Source of the DNA: Williamsia muralis
GTDB lineage: Bacteria; Actinomycetota; Actinomycetes; Mycobacteriales; Mycobacteriaceae
Reading direction: 5' to 3'
DNA length: 64,000 bases
NCBI RefSeq assembly: GCF_002735905.1
Contig: NZ_PEBD01000010.1
Coordinates: forward strand, 1,302,001-1,366,000
In this document: positions 35,899-44,534 of the stretch, piece after piece
How the letters are laid out: every line of letters starts with the position of its first letter
Numbering within the stretch: the first letter of the stretch is position 1
Program-made: the position numbers and the translations under genes
Notes under the pieces: generated by a model
Databases searched by the model: none
Seen by the model: only the letters and a program-made list of their open reading frames with translations
Told to the model about the DNA's origin: nothing

Positions 35899-35932
35899 GA
35901 TGAGTTTGCCGACCAATTCATCCTGCTAGTCT
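35899..35932 (+). promoter_or_regulatory. Leaderless promoter and pseudo-palindrome of the sulfate-transport operon
   Basis: TAGTCT (35927-35932) ends eight bases before the leader-peptide ATG. A weak -35 lies near 35905-35911. Across that -35 is a 24-bp imperfect palindrome at 35899-35922 (GATGA at one end, TCATC at the other, nine of twelve positions paired). A regulator bound there would cover the -35, suggesting repression. Confidence 0.5.
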
Positions 35933-35939
35933 TCGGCCT

Positions 35940-36029
35940 ATGTCTGCAGCCGTCGGTTACCGCGTACGCCACACCCTGGCGTTGTTCGCGGTCGATTACC
36001 GCTGCGTTTTCGACGCGCTCTGTCGCTGA
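35940..36029 (+). CDS. Cysteine-containing leader peptide of the sulfate-transport operon
   Basis: A 29-residue ORF starting at ATG 35940. Its end reads DYRCVFDALCR, with two cysteines in the last eight residues. The ATG lies eight bases after TAGTCT, so it would be the 5' end of a leaderless message. It is followed by a hairpin and, 74 bases on, by subI. Cysteine-responsive leader ORFs before sulfur genes are known in mycobacteria; ribosomes stalling at the Cys codons when cysteine is scarce would alter downstream folding. Translation and regulation here are inferred. Confidence 0.75.
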   Translation: MSAAVGYRVRHTLALFAVDYRCVFDALCR

Positions 36030-36039
36030 ACAAGTTTTC

Positions 36040-36054
36040 CAGGGCATTGCCCTG
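36040..36054 (+). promoter_or_regulatory. Hairpin between leader ORF and subI
   Basis: CAGGGC-att-GCCCTG forms a 6-bp stem with a 3-base loop beginning 11 bases after the leader stop and preceded by TTTTC. It is a candidate switching element of the attenuator, whose state would depend on ribosome position at the leader's end. Confidence 0.4.
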
Positions 36055-36102
36055 CGCTGATTCGACTCGAACACATCCGACCTGAAACAAGGGGACACAA
36101 CC

Positions 36103-37242
36103 GTGCTTTTCCGTCTCTCCCGCCGAACGAGTACGCGAAGGCGCGCTCGGAGATCGTCGGCCGGGATCCTCACGATGCTTACCGTGTCCGCGCTGGTGCT
36201 CTCGGCCTGCGGTGGCGGTTCCACCGACGAGCCCGGCGGCCAGGACATCTCCAGCGGTTCACGGCACCTCAACCTCTTCGCGTACGCAGTGCCCAAGATC
36301 GGCTACGACGCGATCATCCCGGCGTTCCGCGATACCGAGGAGGGCAAGGGCATCGGCTTCTCGCAGTCGTACGGCGCGTCCGGCGACCAGTCACGTAAGG
36401 TCGCCCGCCGAGTCCCGGCCGACGTCGTCAACTTCTCCGTCGCACCCGACATCACCCGCCTGGTGAAAGAAGGGGTGGTGGACAAGGACTGGGCCGAGCA
36501 GTACCCCAACGGCAGTACCCCGTTCGGGTCCGTGGTCGCGCTCGTCGTCCGCGAGGGAAATCCGAAGAACATCCGTACCTGGGACGACCTCTTGAAGCCA
36601 GGTGTCCAGGTGGTCACCCCGAACCCCGGTAGTTCGGGTTCGGCCAAATGGAATCTGCTGGCACCGTTCGCCGCGAAGAGCAACGGTGGGCTGAACGAGC
36701 AAGCCGGGCTGGACTACGTGGCCGAACTCGTCCGCGACCACACCCGGGTACAGCCCAAGTCCGGACGTGAGGCGACCACCGCATTCGAGCAGGGCCAAGG
36801 CGATGTGCTGATCAGTTACGAGAACGAGGCGATCTTCCTCAAGAACCAGAACCCCACCGCCAAGCCGGGGCAGCGCGTCGACTACGTCATCCCACCCGAG
36901 ACGTTCAAGATCGAGAACCCGGTCGCCGTGGTGAACTTCAGCAAGGAGAAGGAGGCGGCCAACGCCTTCGTCAGCTATCTGTTCACTCCACCGGCGCAAC
37001 GGCTCTGGGCGCAGCAGGGTTTCCGTCCCGTCGACCCGACGGTCATCGAGGAGACCAAGGATCTGTTCCCCGGTGTGATCACAAAACTGTGGACGATCAG
37101 CGAATTGGGCAAGGTCCTCGGCGAGGGCACTGCCGCGAAGAACAAAGGTAAAGACCTCAAAGGCTGGCCGGCAGTGGACAAAGCGCTGTTCGGCACCTCC
37201 GGGGCAATCACCGAGATCTACGACGCCGGAGGCAAGGTATGA
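36103..37242 (+). CDS. subI: Sulfate ABC transporter substrate-binding lipoprotein
   Basis: A 379-residue periplasmic-type binding protein with a basic signal peptide (RLSRRTSTRRRARRSSAG), hydrophobic core and lipobox LSAC followed by GGGS, so it is lipid-anchored. The mature part has the sulfate/thiosulfate-binding signatures: SQSYGASGDQSRKV, VVNFSVAPDITRLV, NPGSSGSAKWNLLA and YENEAIFL. It captures sulfate for the CysTWA permease encoded next. The GTG start has AAGGGG eight bases upstream. It is the first structural gene after the Cys leader. Confidence 0.93.
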   Translation: MLFRLSRRTSTRRRARRSSAGILTMLTVSALVLSACGGGSTDEPGGQDISSGSRHLNLFAYAVPKIGYDAIIPAFRDTEEGKGIGFSQSYGASGDQSRKVARRVPADVVNFSVAPDITRLVKEGVVDKDWAEQYPNGSTPFGSVVALVVREGNPKNIRTWDDLLKPGVQVVTPNPGSSGSAKWNLLAPFAAKSNGGLNEQAGLDYVAELVRDHTRVQPKSGREATTAFEQGQGDVLISYENEAIFLKNQNPTAKPGQRVDYVIPPETFKIENPVAVVNFSKEKEAANAFVSYLFTPPAQRLWAQQGFRPVDPTVIEETKDLFPGVITKLWTISELGKVLGEGTAAKNKGKDLKGWPAVDKALFGTSGAITEIYDAGGKV

Positions 37243-38087
37243 CCGCCACAGTGACGCCGTTGAAGCCACCCGCTTCATCAGGTCCACCCAAGCGAGGTTG
37301 GGGCAGCGTCGGACCGCTCAGCATCGGAATTGCCGGTTTGTGGTTGAGCATCATCGTGCTCCTGCCGCTCGCCGCGATCACCAGTGAGGCATTCGACGAC
37401 GGTTGGAGTGGATTCTGGGCCGCCGTCAGCGACGACGGCGCGGTCGACGCCCTGAAGGTGACGGTCCTCGTCTCACTGGTCGTGGCACTGATCAACGTGG
37501 TGATGGGCACCATCGTGGCCTGGGTCCTGGTCCGTGATGAGTTCCCGGGCAAGCGAATCGTCAACTCGCTCATCGACCTACCGTTCGCGCTCCCCACGAT
37601 CGTCGCCAGCCTCGTACTGCTCTCCCTGTATGGACCGAGCAGTCCGATCGACATCGAACTCAACGCGACCCGCCCCGCACTGGTGATCGCGCTGACCTTC
37701 GTCACGTTGCCGTTCGTCGTTCGTCAGGTGCAGCCCGTGCTGATCGAGATCGACAAAGAGGTCGAAGAAGCAGCCGCGTCTCTGGGCGCAGGCAACTGGA
37801 CCATCTGGTGGCGGATCATCTTCCCGTCACTGGCTCCGGCGGTGCTCTCGGGTGCCGGTCTGGCGTTCACCCGCGCCATCGGTGAGTTCGGTTCGGTTGT
37901 GCTGATCGGTGGCAACATCCCCGGCGACACCCAGGTGGCGTCGCAATACATCCAGCAGCAACTCGAGATCGACTCACCGGTCGATGCCGCCGCGGTATCG
38001 GTGGCCCTGCTGCTGATCGCCTTTGTCGTGCTGCTCGTCCTGCGAGTGCTCGGGCGCTGGACCTCGCGCCGTGAGGAGGCGAACTGA
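37239..38087 (+). CDS. cysT: Sulfate ABC transporter permease CysT
   Basis: A 282-residue permease with six predicted membrane segments and the EAA loop EVEEAAASLGAGNWTIWWRIIFPSLAPAV that contacts the ATPase. CysT pairs with CysW in the membrane channel. The ATG overlaps the subI stop (ATGA), and its own stop overlaps cysW (TGATG). Order subI-cysT-cysW-cysA matches mycobacteria. Confidence 0.93.
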   Translation: MTATVTPLKPPASSGPPKRGWGSVGPLSIGIAGLWLSIIVLLPLAAITSEAFDDGWSGFWAAVSDDGAVDALKVTVLVSLVVALINVVMGTIVAWVLVRDEFPGKRIVNSLIDLPFALPTIVASLVLLSLYGPSSPIDIELNATRPALVIALTFVTLPFVVRQVQPVLIEIDKEVEEAAASLGAGNWTIWWRIIFPSLAPAVLSGAGLAFTRAIGEFGSVVLIGGNIPGDTQVASQYIQQQLEIDSPVDAAAVSVALLLIAFVVLLVLRVLGRWTSRREEAN

Positions 38088-38983
38088 TGAAGGTCTCCAG
38101 ATTCCCGCAACTCACCCTGCGTGTGATCGCACTGCTGTATCTCTTTGTGCTGCTGGTGGTTCCGGTGGCACTCATCTTCTACCGGTCGTTCGAGCACGGC
38201 ATCGGCCAGTTCTGGGACTGGATCACCACACCCGCCGCGATCTCCGCTCTGCAGCTGAGTCTGCTGATCGTTCTCATCGTGGTCCCGTTGAACGTGGTCT
38301 TCGGTGTGTTCACCGCAATGGCTCTGGTACGTGGACGTTTCCGCGGTCGAGGTGTCGTCGAGGCAATCGTCGACCTGCCGTTCGCCGTCTCGCCCATCGT
38401 GGTCGGCGTCGCCCTGATCCTGTTGTGGGGGTACGGAGGCTGGTTCGGCGGTGTCGAGAGCCTCGGCTTCCGGGTGATCTTCGGGCTGCCCGGCATGGTG
38501 CTCGCAACCATCTTCGTCACACTGCCCTTCGTGGTCCGTGAGGTGGAACCGGTCCTGCGCGAGATCGGAACCGAGCAGGAGGAGGCTGCTGCAACGCTGG
38601 GGGCCAACGGCTGGCAGACCTTCTGGCGGATCACGTTGCCCGCCATCCGATGGGGACTCTCCTACGGCGTGGTCTTGACGATCGCGCGCTCGCTCGGCGA
38701 ATACGGCGCGGTGATCATCGTGTCGTCCAATCTGCCCGGCATCTCCCAGACCCTCACGCTGCTGGTGTCGTCGCGGTACACCGACGACTACAACGAGTAC
38801 GGCGCCTACGCGGCGGCGACGCTGCTGATGATCATCGCCATCATCGTGCTGCTGCTGATGACACTCGTGCAGCGGCGTACCGGAACCAATCAAATCGAGC
38901 GCCGACAGGCGAGCAACGAGTCCGACGCTGCGGCAGACCCGGCCGAGACAGCCCCTAAAACGCAGGAGAGTGAACTGGTATGA
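38087..38983 (+). CDS. cysW: Sulfate ABC transporter permease CysW
   Basis: A 298-residue permease with six predicted membrane segments and the EAA loop [33 protein letters not shown]. The [17 protein letters not shown] stretch is typical of CysW. A hydrophilic tail of about 35 residues, rich in Ala/Glu/Asp, extends past the last helix. Its stop overlaps the cysA start (ATGA). Confidence 0.93.
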   Translation: MKVSRFPQLTLRVIALLYLFVLLVVPVALIFYRSFEHGIGQFWDWITTPAAISALQLSLLIVLIVVPLNVVFGVFTAMALVRGRFRGRGVVEAIVDLPFAVSPIVVGVALILLWGYGGWFGGVESLGFRVIFGLPGMVLATIFVTLPFVVREVEPVLREIGTEQEEAAATLGANGWQTFWRITLPAIRWGLSYGVVLTIARSLGEYGAVIIVSSNLPGISQTLTLLVSSRYTDDYNEYGAYAAATLLMIIAIIVLLLMTLVQRRTGTNQIERRQASNESDAAADPAETAPKTQESELV

Positions 38984-39978
38984 CGATCTCGGTTATCGAC
39001 GCGAACAAGCGTTATGGCGACTTCGCCGCCCTGGACAATGTGTCCATCGACATTCCCGTCGGCTCGCTGACGGCACTGCTCGGACCGTCCGGGTCGGGCA
39101 AGTCGACGCTTCTGCGCGCCATTGCAGGGCTCGATCAGCTCGACTCGGGGACCGTGCTCATCAACGGTGACGATGTCACGCGTATCTCCCCACAGCGACG
39201 CGACATCGGGTTCGTGTTCCAGCACTACGCGGCCTTCAAGCACATGACGGTGCGGGACAACGTGGCGTTCGGGCTCAAGATCCGCAAGCGACCCAAGAAC
39301 GAGATCAAGGCGAAGGTCGACGAGCTGCTCGAGGTGGTGGGCCTGGCAGGTTTCCAGACCCGTTATCCCGCGCAGCTGTCCGGTGGACAGCGACAGCGCA
39401 TGGCGCTGGCGCGGGCTCTGGCCGTGGACCCCAAGGTGTTGTTGCTCGACGAGCCGTTCGGCGCACTCGACGCGAAGGTCCGAGAGGACCTGCGGGCGTG
39501 GCTGCGCAGGCTCCACGACGAGGTCCAGGTGACCACCGTGCTGGTCACCCACGATCAGCAGGAGGCGCTTGACGTCGCCGACCGCATCGCAGTGCTGAAC
39601 AAGGGACGCATCGAGCAGATCGGCTCGCCGGCAGACCTCTACGACCGGCCGGACAACAAGTTCGTGATGTCGTTCCTCGGCTCGGTGGCGAAGCTGAACG
39701 GGGTGCTCGTCCGGCCACACGACATCCGCGTCGGCCGAACCCCTGACCTCGCACTGGCGTCCGCAGACAAGAACGCGGCGGAGACCGGAGTGCTCAAGGC
39801 GCGGGTCAAGCGCGTGGTGTACCTGGGATTCGAGGTGCGGGTCGAACTCGAGAACGCCGCCACGAACGAGGATTTCCACGCGCAGATCACCCGTGGTGAT
39901 GCCGCGGCGCTGGGCCTGCGGGATGGCGACGACGTGTACGTCAGGGCTACTCGGGTGCCCGACGCCGCGCTCGCCTAG
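38980..39978 (+). CDS. cysA: Sulfate ABC transporter ATP-binding protein CysA
   Basis: A 332-residue ABC ATPase with Walker [11 protein letters not shown]-loop [14 protein letters not shown], signature [15 protein letters not shown], Walker [14 protein letters not shown] and H-loop [13 protein letters not shown], followed by a C-terminal TOBE-type domain ([11 protein letters not shown]...[12 protein letters not shown]). It powers sulfate/thiosulfate import by CysTW. It is last in the operon, ending 16 bases before a strong terminator. Confidence 0.95.
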   Translation: MTISVIDANKRYGDFAALDNVSIDIPVGSLTALLGPSGSGKSTLLRAIAGLDQLDSGTVLINGDDVTRISPQRRDIGFVFQHYAAFKHMTVRDNVAFGLKIRKRPKNEIKAKVDELLEVVGLAGFQTRYPAQLSGGQRQRMALARALAVDPKVLLLDEPFGALDAKVREDLRAWLRRLHDEVQVTTVLVTHDQQEALDVADRIAVLNKGRIEQIGSPADLYDRPDNKFVMSFLGSVAKLNGVLVRPHDIRVGRTPDLALASADKNAAETGVLKARVKRVVYLGFEVRVELENAATNEDFHAQITRGDAAALGLRDGDDVYVRATRVPDAALA

Positions 39979-39994
39979 CTGGGCGAACGCTCTG

Positions 39995-40036
39995 ACGTGA
40001 AAACGACCCGGCCGGCCGGTCGGGTCGTTTTCACGT
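39995..40036. terminator. Strong bidirectional terminator after cysA
   Basis: A perfect 16-bp inverted repeat (arms 39995-40010 and 40021-40036) around a 10-base GC loop. Each arm begins or ends with a four-base A or T run (GAAAACGACCCG and CGGGTCGTTTTC), so U-rich RNA forms on both strands. It separates the convergent cysA and hydrolase genes. Confidence 0.88.
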
Positions 40037-40057
40037 GTGTGCGGCCCTGGGCGAGAG

Positions 40058-40897
40058 TCAGGTGCTCACCAGGAACTCACCGATGAGTTCGGCGGTACGC
40101 TGCGGTTGATCGAGCATGATCAGGACGTAGGCGTCGTCGACCTCGGCAAGGGTGCCCTTGGGGAACAGGTCGGCGAGCTGATGCCCGTGCTCGCGCCGCA
40201 TCACGTTGGTCTCAGGTGCCCAGATGATCAACACCGGCCCTGCGAAGTCGCGCAGCTTCTCGGTTGCAGCGATCAGAGCTGCCTTGTCGAATCTCGTTCG
40301 GCAATAGGCGAGTACGTCTCGGCGGACGTCGGCTGATGCCACGCCGGGATCGGTCCATCGCGAGATGATGTCGTCCGGGATGCGTTTTTTGGCCATCAGC
40401 CCGAGGACCATCGGAGTCCGGCGGAGGAAGCGGTTGCGAAACTGGTGCAGCGCGAACAGGATTCCACCCGGAACCGAGATCGCGACCTTCACCACCTTGC
40501 CGGGGAACCCCGGCGGGAAGTTGTCGTACGCTTCGGCCGGGCAGACCACCAGGCGGGTGATCCGTTCACCGGACGTGAGCTCGGGCAGGAACAACGGGCC
40601 GCCCCAGTCGCTCAGGATCAGCGTCACCTGCTGCAGGTGCAGTGCCGCCAAGAAATCGGACAGGATGCCGACCATTCCGGGCATCGTCAGATCGGCAGCC
40701 GGGTCCATCGGGATGCAATGGCCGCCCAACGGCAGCACTGGCAACAGGTAGCGGAAACCGTCGGGCAGGAGTGGCAGCACCAGATCCCACTGGTGGTCGT
40801 TCATCAGCAATCCGTGGGTGAGCACCACGGGAGGGCCTTCTGGATCTCCCAACTCGCGATACTCGATGGTTCCTGCGCTCAGCTGCACTCTCTGCAT
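40058..40897 (-). CDS. Alpha/beta hydrolase-fold protein with atypical active site
   Basis: A 279-residue alpha/beta hydrolase-fold protein (VVLTHGLLMNDHQWDLVLP). The nucleophile elbow reads LILSDWGGPLFL, with aspartate in the place of serine, as in haloalkane dehalogenases (which have DWG). In the usual catalytic-histidine region it reads EVDDAYVLIMLDQPQ, with tyrosine rather than histidine, so activity may differ or be lost. ATG 40897 has GGGGAGG upstream. It is divergent from a TetR gene with a perfect palindrome between them, so it is probably induced by a small ligand. Confidence 0.82.
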   Translation of the reverse strand: MQRVQLSAGTIEYRELGDPEGPPVVLTHGLLMNDHQWDLVLPLLPDGFRYLLPVLPLGGHCIPMDPAADLTMPGMVGILSDFLAALHLQQVTLILSDWGGPLFLPELTSGERITRLVVCPAEAYDNFPPGFPGKVVKVAISVPGGILFALHQFRNRFLRRTPMVLGLMAKKRIPDDIISRWTDPGVASADVRRDVLAYCRTRFDKAALIAATEKLRDFAGPVLIIWAPETNVMRREHGHQLADLFPKGTLAEVDDAYVLIMLDQPQRTAELIGEFLVST

Positions 40898-40910
40898 GGT
40901 GTCCTCCCCG

Positions 40911-40948
40911 ATACTAGAGCAATCGTTCTAGAACGATTGCTCTAGTAT
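40911..40948. promoter_or_regulatory. Perfect 38-bp palindrome: divergent promoter and TetR operator
   Basis: The 38 bases at 40911-40948 are an exact palindrome. Both ends read TAGTAT outward, each serving as a -10 box about 7 bases before the expected start of one divergent gene. Inside are two overlapping 16-bp elements, TAGAGCAATCGTTCTA and its mirror, resembling the TAGACC-n-GGTCTA-type sites I recall for LmrA/YxaF TetR proteins. A dimer pair bound here would block both promoters. Confidence 0.85.
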
Positions 40949-40965
40949 GGGACGCGGAGGTGTCG

Positions 40966-41568
40966 ATGGCAAGAGGAACGCGCGAAACGATCCTGACCAC
41001 GGCGGTCGAACTGATGCGGGTACACGGGTATGCGGCACTGAGCATGAAGCAGATCGTCGCCGGCTCCGGCGCGCCGATCGGGTCCATCTACCATCACTTT
41101 CCCGAGGGCAAGGCGCAGATCGCCCGTGAGGCACTGGTGAACGCGGGCGTCGCCTACGCGGCGATCATCCCGGCGGCCTTCGCCGATCAGACCGACCTCG
41201 GCGACGGCATCAGAGCTGCCTTCGCCCTGGCCGCCGAGGACATCGAGCAGACCGGTTTTGCGAACATGTGTCCTGTGTCCACCGTTGCCGGTGAGGTCGC
41301 AAATGCCGACGAATCGCTCCGATTGGCAGCGGCATCGGTGTTCGGGGACTGGATCACGCTGGGAACGGCGTACTTCGAGAGTCGAGGCGTCCATCCGGAC
41401 ACGGCAAGGGAGGTCATCATCGCGATCATCTGCGCGTTGGAGGGTGCCTTTGTGATGACCCGGACCCTGCGCGACACTGCGCCACTACTCGCCGCTGGGG
41501 CGGCCTTGGCGGGTACTTACCACGGGGTGCCGCTGACCGAGAAGGCGGCGACCAAGCGTTCTATCTGA
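40966..41568 (+). CDS. TetR family regulator (LmrA/YxaF-like)
   Basis: A 200-residue TetR protein: MARGTRETILTTAVELMRVHGYAALSMKQIVAGSGAPIGSIYHHFPEGKAQI is the N-terminal DNA-binding domain of the LmrA/YxaF type, and CPVSTVAGEVA belongs to the matching C-terminal domain. ATG 40966 was chosen because GGAGG precedes it by five bases; GTG 40960 is two codons earlier. It should bind the adjacent perfect palindrome and control itself and the divergent hydrolase. Its last eight bases overlap the convergent sirB gene. Confidence 0.9.
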   Translation: MARGTRETILTTAVELMRVHGYAALSMKQIVAGSGAPIGSIYHHFPEGKAQIAREALVNAGVAYAAIIPAAFADQTDLGDGIRAAFALAAEDIEQTGFANMCPVSTVAGEVANADESLRLAAASVFGDWITLGTAYFESRGVHPDTAREVIIAIICALEGAFVMTRTLRDTAPLLAAGAALAGTYHGVPLTEKAATKRSI

Positions 41569-42304
41569 ACGCTGAGAGCGGAGCCGGGGTGGCCGTGGTC
41601 GCGTCGCGAAAGCGGTCGCACACGACGTCGATCAGGTCGGGATGAGCCCCGATCGGGCCGGCTATCAACGACCCCGGGGCGAGATGATCTACGGCCGCGT
41701 CGACGCGTTCGGTCAGCAATCCTGCGGACAGAAAATATGGGCTCACAACAACACGCCGTGCACCGCCGCGACGCAGACTCCGTAGAGCCTGATGCAGATT
41801 GCTGTGATCCTGGCCCAGTCGGGTCGCGAAGACCGTCTGCACCAACGGTGTTCGGAGCCGTACGGCGAGTTCTGCGGCGCGGGCCCGAACGGCCTCGTCG
41901 GCGGTGGGATCGCTGGACCCGACCGCGGTCAACACGACGCCATCGGTGGCGCGGATGCCTGCCTGGTCCAGCCGGCCGATCAGGACGCTGACGATCCGGG
42001 AATCATCTCCGAGTGGCCGCAACTGCCGGATCTCGATGTCAGGGTTGGCGGCGCAGGCGTCGGAGACGATCGCCGGAAGATCGACCTTGCTGTGAAAAGC
42101 GTTGGACAGCAGCAGGGGAGCGACCATCACCCGGCCGGTGCAGGCCGCGAGGACGTCGGCGACGCTCGGGGAATTGAGGTCGAGGTAGCCGAGGCGTACA
42201 TCGACCCCGGGGAGCCGGGTGCGGACACCATGGGTGATCCGTTCCATGGTGGCCGCGAACCGGGGGTCGCGGCTGCCATGGGCGGCCAGCACAAGTGTTG
42301 TCAC
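41561..42304 (-). CDS. sirB: Sirohydrochlorin chelatase (CbiX/SirB-type)
   Basis: A 247-residue two-repeat chelatase: VLAAHGSRDPRFAATMERI opens repeat one with VAPLLLSNAFHSKVDLPA, and repeat two has VVLTAVGSSDPTADE and RRVVVSPYFLSAGLLTERV. The His at residue 9 and the SNAFHSKVDLP histidine fit metal-insertion residues. Being last in the sirA-cysH-cysD-cysN operon it probably inserts iron to make siroheme for SirA rather than cobalt for B12. The GTG start overlaps cysN by four bases. Confidence 0.88.
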   Translation of the reverse strand: MTTLVLAAHGSRDPRFAATMERITHGVRTRLPGVDVRLGYLDLNSPSVADVLAACTGRVMVAPLLLSNAFHSKVDLPAIVSDACAANPDIEIRQLRPLGDDSRIVSVLIGRLDQAGIRATDGVVLTAVGSSDPTADEAVRARAAELAVRLRTPLVQTVFATRLGQDHSNLHQALRSLRRGGARRVVVSPYFLSAGLLTERVDAAVDHLAPGSLIAGPIGAHPDLIDVVCDRFRDATTATPAPLSAFR

Positions 42305-43596
42305 ACAAGTTCTTTCAGGTGCAGCTGCGACAGTGCGTCGCCGACCAGTCCGGCGCCGAGGGTGTTGCCGCCCTGCGGGTCGATCAACAGGAAACTGCCG
42401 GTCTCGCGGTTGGTGTTGTAGTCATCGGCGCTGATCGGCTGTGCGGTCTGCACGGAGATCCGGCCGATCTGGTTCAGCTCCAGCGATTCGGGCTGATCGC
42501 GCAGTACCAGTTCCTGCTCGTCGAACAGCACCTCGAGTTCGCCGACGATGGCCTGAGTGGTGCGGGCGCCGTGTTTGAGCAGCAGTCGAGCACCGGGGCG
42601 CAGAGCCTTGTCGCCGAGCCAGCAGACCGTGGCGCTGAACTGCGAAATGGGTTCTGGCGCATCGGCGACTGCGGCGATCACATCACCGCGAGAGACGTCG
42701 ACATCGTCTGCGAGGACCACGGTCACGCTGCGACCGGTGTGGGCGGACTGCAGCGAACCGTCGGCGGTGTCGATGCGTTCCACGGTGGTGCGGGTGCCCG
42801 AAGGCAGGACGACCACCTCGTCGCCGACGGTGACCCGTCCGGCGGCAACCTGACCGGCGTACCCCCGGTAGTCCGGGTACTCAGGTGTGCGGGGCCGGAT
42901 CACGTACTGAACGGGGAAGCGGAACCCGACCGGCTTACGGTCGTCTTCGACGGGAACGGACTCGAGGTGTTCGATCAGTGTCGGTCCGTCGTAAAAGGGC
43001 GTGTTCTCCGAACGCACGGCAACGTTGTCGCCGTGCAACGCCGACACCGGGATCGAGACGACCCGATCGGCACTCCAACCGAGTGAGGTTGTCATGTCGG
43101 TGAACTGGGTCCGGATTTCGCCGAACACCTTCTCCGGGTCGTCGACCAGGTCGATCTTGTTGACTGCCAACACAAGCCGGGGCACACCCAGCAAGGCCAT
43201 CACCGCGGCATGCCGGCGGGTCTGCGAGATGACACCCTTGCGGGCATCGACGAGCAGGATGACCAGGCCCGCAGTGGATGCGCCGGACACCGTGTTGCGG
43301 GTGTACTGCACATGCCCTGGCGTGTCGGCCAGCACAAACGAACGCGTCGGAGTGGCGAAGTAGCGGTAGGCGACATCGATCGTGATGCCCTGCTCGCGTT
43401 CGGCGCGCAGACCGTCGACGAGCAGCGACAGATCCGGTTGATCGAGGCCCTTGTCGACCGAGGCGCGGGTGACCGCGTCGATCTGGTCGGCCAGTACGGA
43501 CTTGGTGTCGTACAGCAGCCGGCCGACGAGGGTCGACTTGCCGTCGTCCACACTGCCGGCAGTGGCCAGACGCAGCAGATCAGGTGAAGCACTCAT
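42301..43596 (-). CDS. cysN: Sulfate adenylyltransferase subunit 1 (GTPase) CysN
   Basis: A 431-residue EF-Tu-like GTPase: GSVDDGKSTLVGRLLYDTKSV (G1), ADTPGHVQYTRNTVSGASTA (G3), NKIDLVDDPE (G4), then beta-barrel domains. With CysD it makes adenosine 5'-phosphosulfate from sulfate and ATP. It ends where CysN ends in E. coli and lacks the fused APS kinase (CysC) domain found in mycobacterial CysNC, consistent with a pathway that reduces APS directly. Its start shares TGATG with the cysD stop. Confidence 0.95.
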   Translation of the reverse strand: MSASPDLLRLATAGSVDDGKSTLVGRLLYDTKSVLADQIDAVTRASVDKGLDQPDLSLLVDGLRAEREQGITIDVAYRYFATPTRSFVLADTPGHVQYTRNTVSGASTAGLVILLVDARKGVISQTRRHAAVMALLGVPRLVLAVNKIDLVDDPEKVFGEIRTQFTDMTTSLGWSADRVVSIPVSALHGDNVAVRSENTPFYDGPTLIEHLESVPVEDDRKPVGFRFPVQYVIRPRTPEYPDYRGYAGQVAAGRVTVGDEVVVLPSGTRTTVERIDTADGSLQSAHTGRSVTVVLADDVDVSRGDVIAAVADAPEPISQFSATVCWLGDKALRPGARLLLKHGARTTQAIVGELEVLFDEQELVLRDQPESLELNQIGRISVQTAQPISADDYNTNRETGSFLLIDPQGGNTLGAGLVGDALSQLHLKELV

Positions 43597-44534
43597 CAGA
43601 AATATCCCTCGCGCTTGCGGTCTTCCATCGCGGCCTCGGAGACCCGGTCGTCGCCGCGGGTGGCACCGCGTTCGGTCAGGCGCGATGCCGCGACCTCGGC
43701 CAGGACGGCCTCGTTGTCGGACGCGTCGGACAACACGGCCCCGGTGGTCGATCCGTCGCCCACGGTCCGGTACCGGACCGAGAGCTTCTGGATCTGTTCA
43801 CCGTCGGCGGGCCCGCCCCAGGGGCCGGGCGTCATCCACATGCCGTCGCGTGAGTAGACCTCGCGCTCGTGCGCGTAATAGATCGAGGGGAGGAGCACCT
43901 GCTCGCGGGCGATGTACCGCCACACGTCCAGTTCGGTCCAGTTCGACAACGGGAACACGCGAACGTGCTCTCCCGGTGCGTGTTTGCCGTTGTAGAGGTT
44001 CCACAGTTCGGGTCGCTGGCGCTTGGGGTCCCACTGCCCGAAGGCATTGCGGAGCGAGAAGATCCGCTCCTTGGCGCGCGAACGCTCCTCGTCCCGGCGG
44101 GCACCACCGAACACGGCATCGAACCGGTTCTCGGTGATCGCGTCGAGAAGGGGCACGGTCTGCAGCGGGTTCCGGATGCCATCGGGGCGTTCGGTCAGCC
44201 TGCCATCGGCCAGGTAGTCCTCGACCTTGGCCACGTGCAGGCGCAAGCTGTGCCGCTCCACCACGTCGTCACGGAACTGCAGCACCTCGGGGAGGTTGTG
44301 CCCGGTGTCGACGTGCAGCAGCGAAAACGGCAGTGGCGCAGGCCAGAACGCTTTGAGTGCGACGTGCAGCAGCACCGTCGAATCCTTGCCTCCGGAGAAC
44401 AGGATCACCGGACGTTCGAACTCGCCGGCAACCTCTCGGAAGATGTGGATCGCCTCGGACTCGAGGGCGTCGAGTGTGCTGAACTCGTCCGCGGTCTCGA
44501 CGGGCAATACGTCGGTGTTCTGGTCGATTGTCAT
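43596..44534 (-). CDS. cysD: Sulfate adenylyltransferase subunit 2 CysD
   Basis: A 312-residue PP-loop enzyme: FERPVILFSGGKDSTVLLHVALKAF carries the ATP pyrophosphatase loop, with LLHVDTGHNLPEVLQFRD, GGARRDEERSRAKERIFS and NWTELDVWRYI. It adenylylates sulfate, driven by CysN GTP hydrolysis. ATG 44534 overlaps the cysH stop (ATGA); the longer frame to 44630 is rejected. Length matches the family. Confidence 0.95.
   Translation of the reverse strand: MTIDQNTDVLPVETADEFSTLDALESEAIHIFREVAGEFERPVILFSGGKDSTVLLHVALKAFWPAPLPFSLLHVDTGHNLPEVLQFRDDVVERHSLRLHVAKVEDYLADGRLTERPDGIRNPLQTVPLLDAITENRFDAVFGGARRDEERSRAKERIFSLRNAFGQWDPKRQRPELWNLYNGKHAPGEHVRVFPLSNWTELDVWRYIAREQVLLPSIYYAHEREVYSRDGMWMTPGPWGGPADGEQIQKLSVRYRTVGDGSTTGAVLSDASDNEAVLAEVAASRLTERGATRGDDRVSEAAMEDRKREGYF

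Noticed and set aside
37724-38893. 389-codon minus-strand open frame, His/Asp/Gln-rich
   Set aside because: Shadow of cysT-cysW; the His/Gln richness comes from reverse reading of membrane-helix codons.
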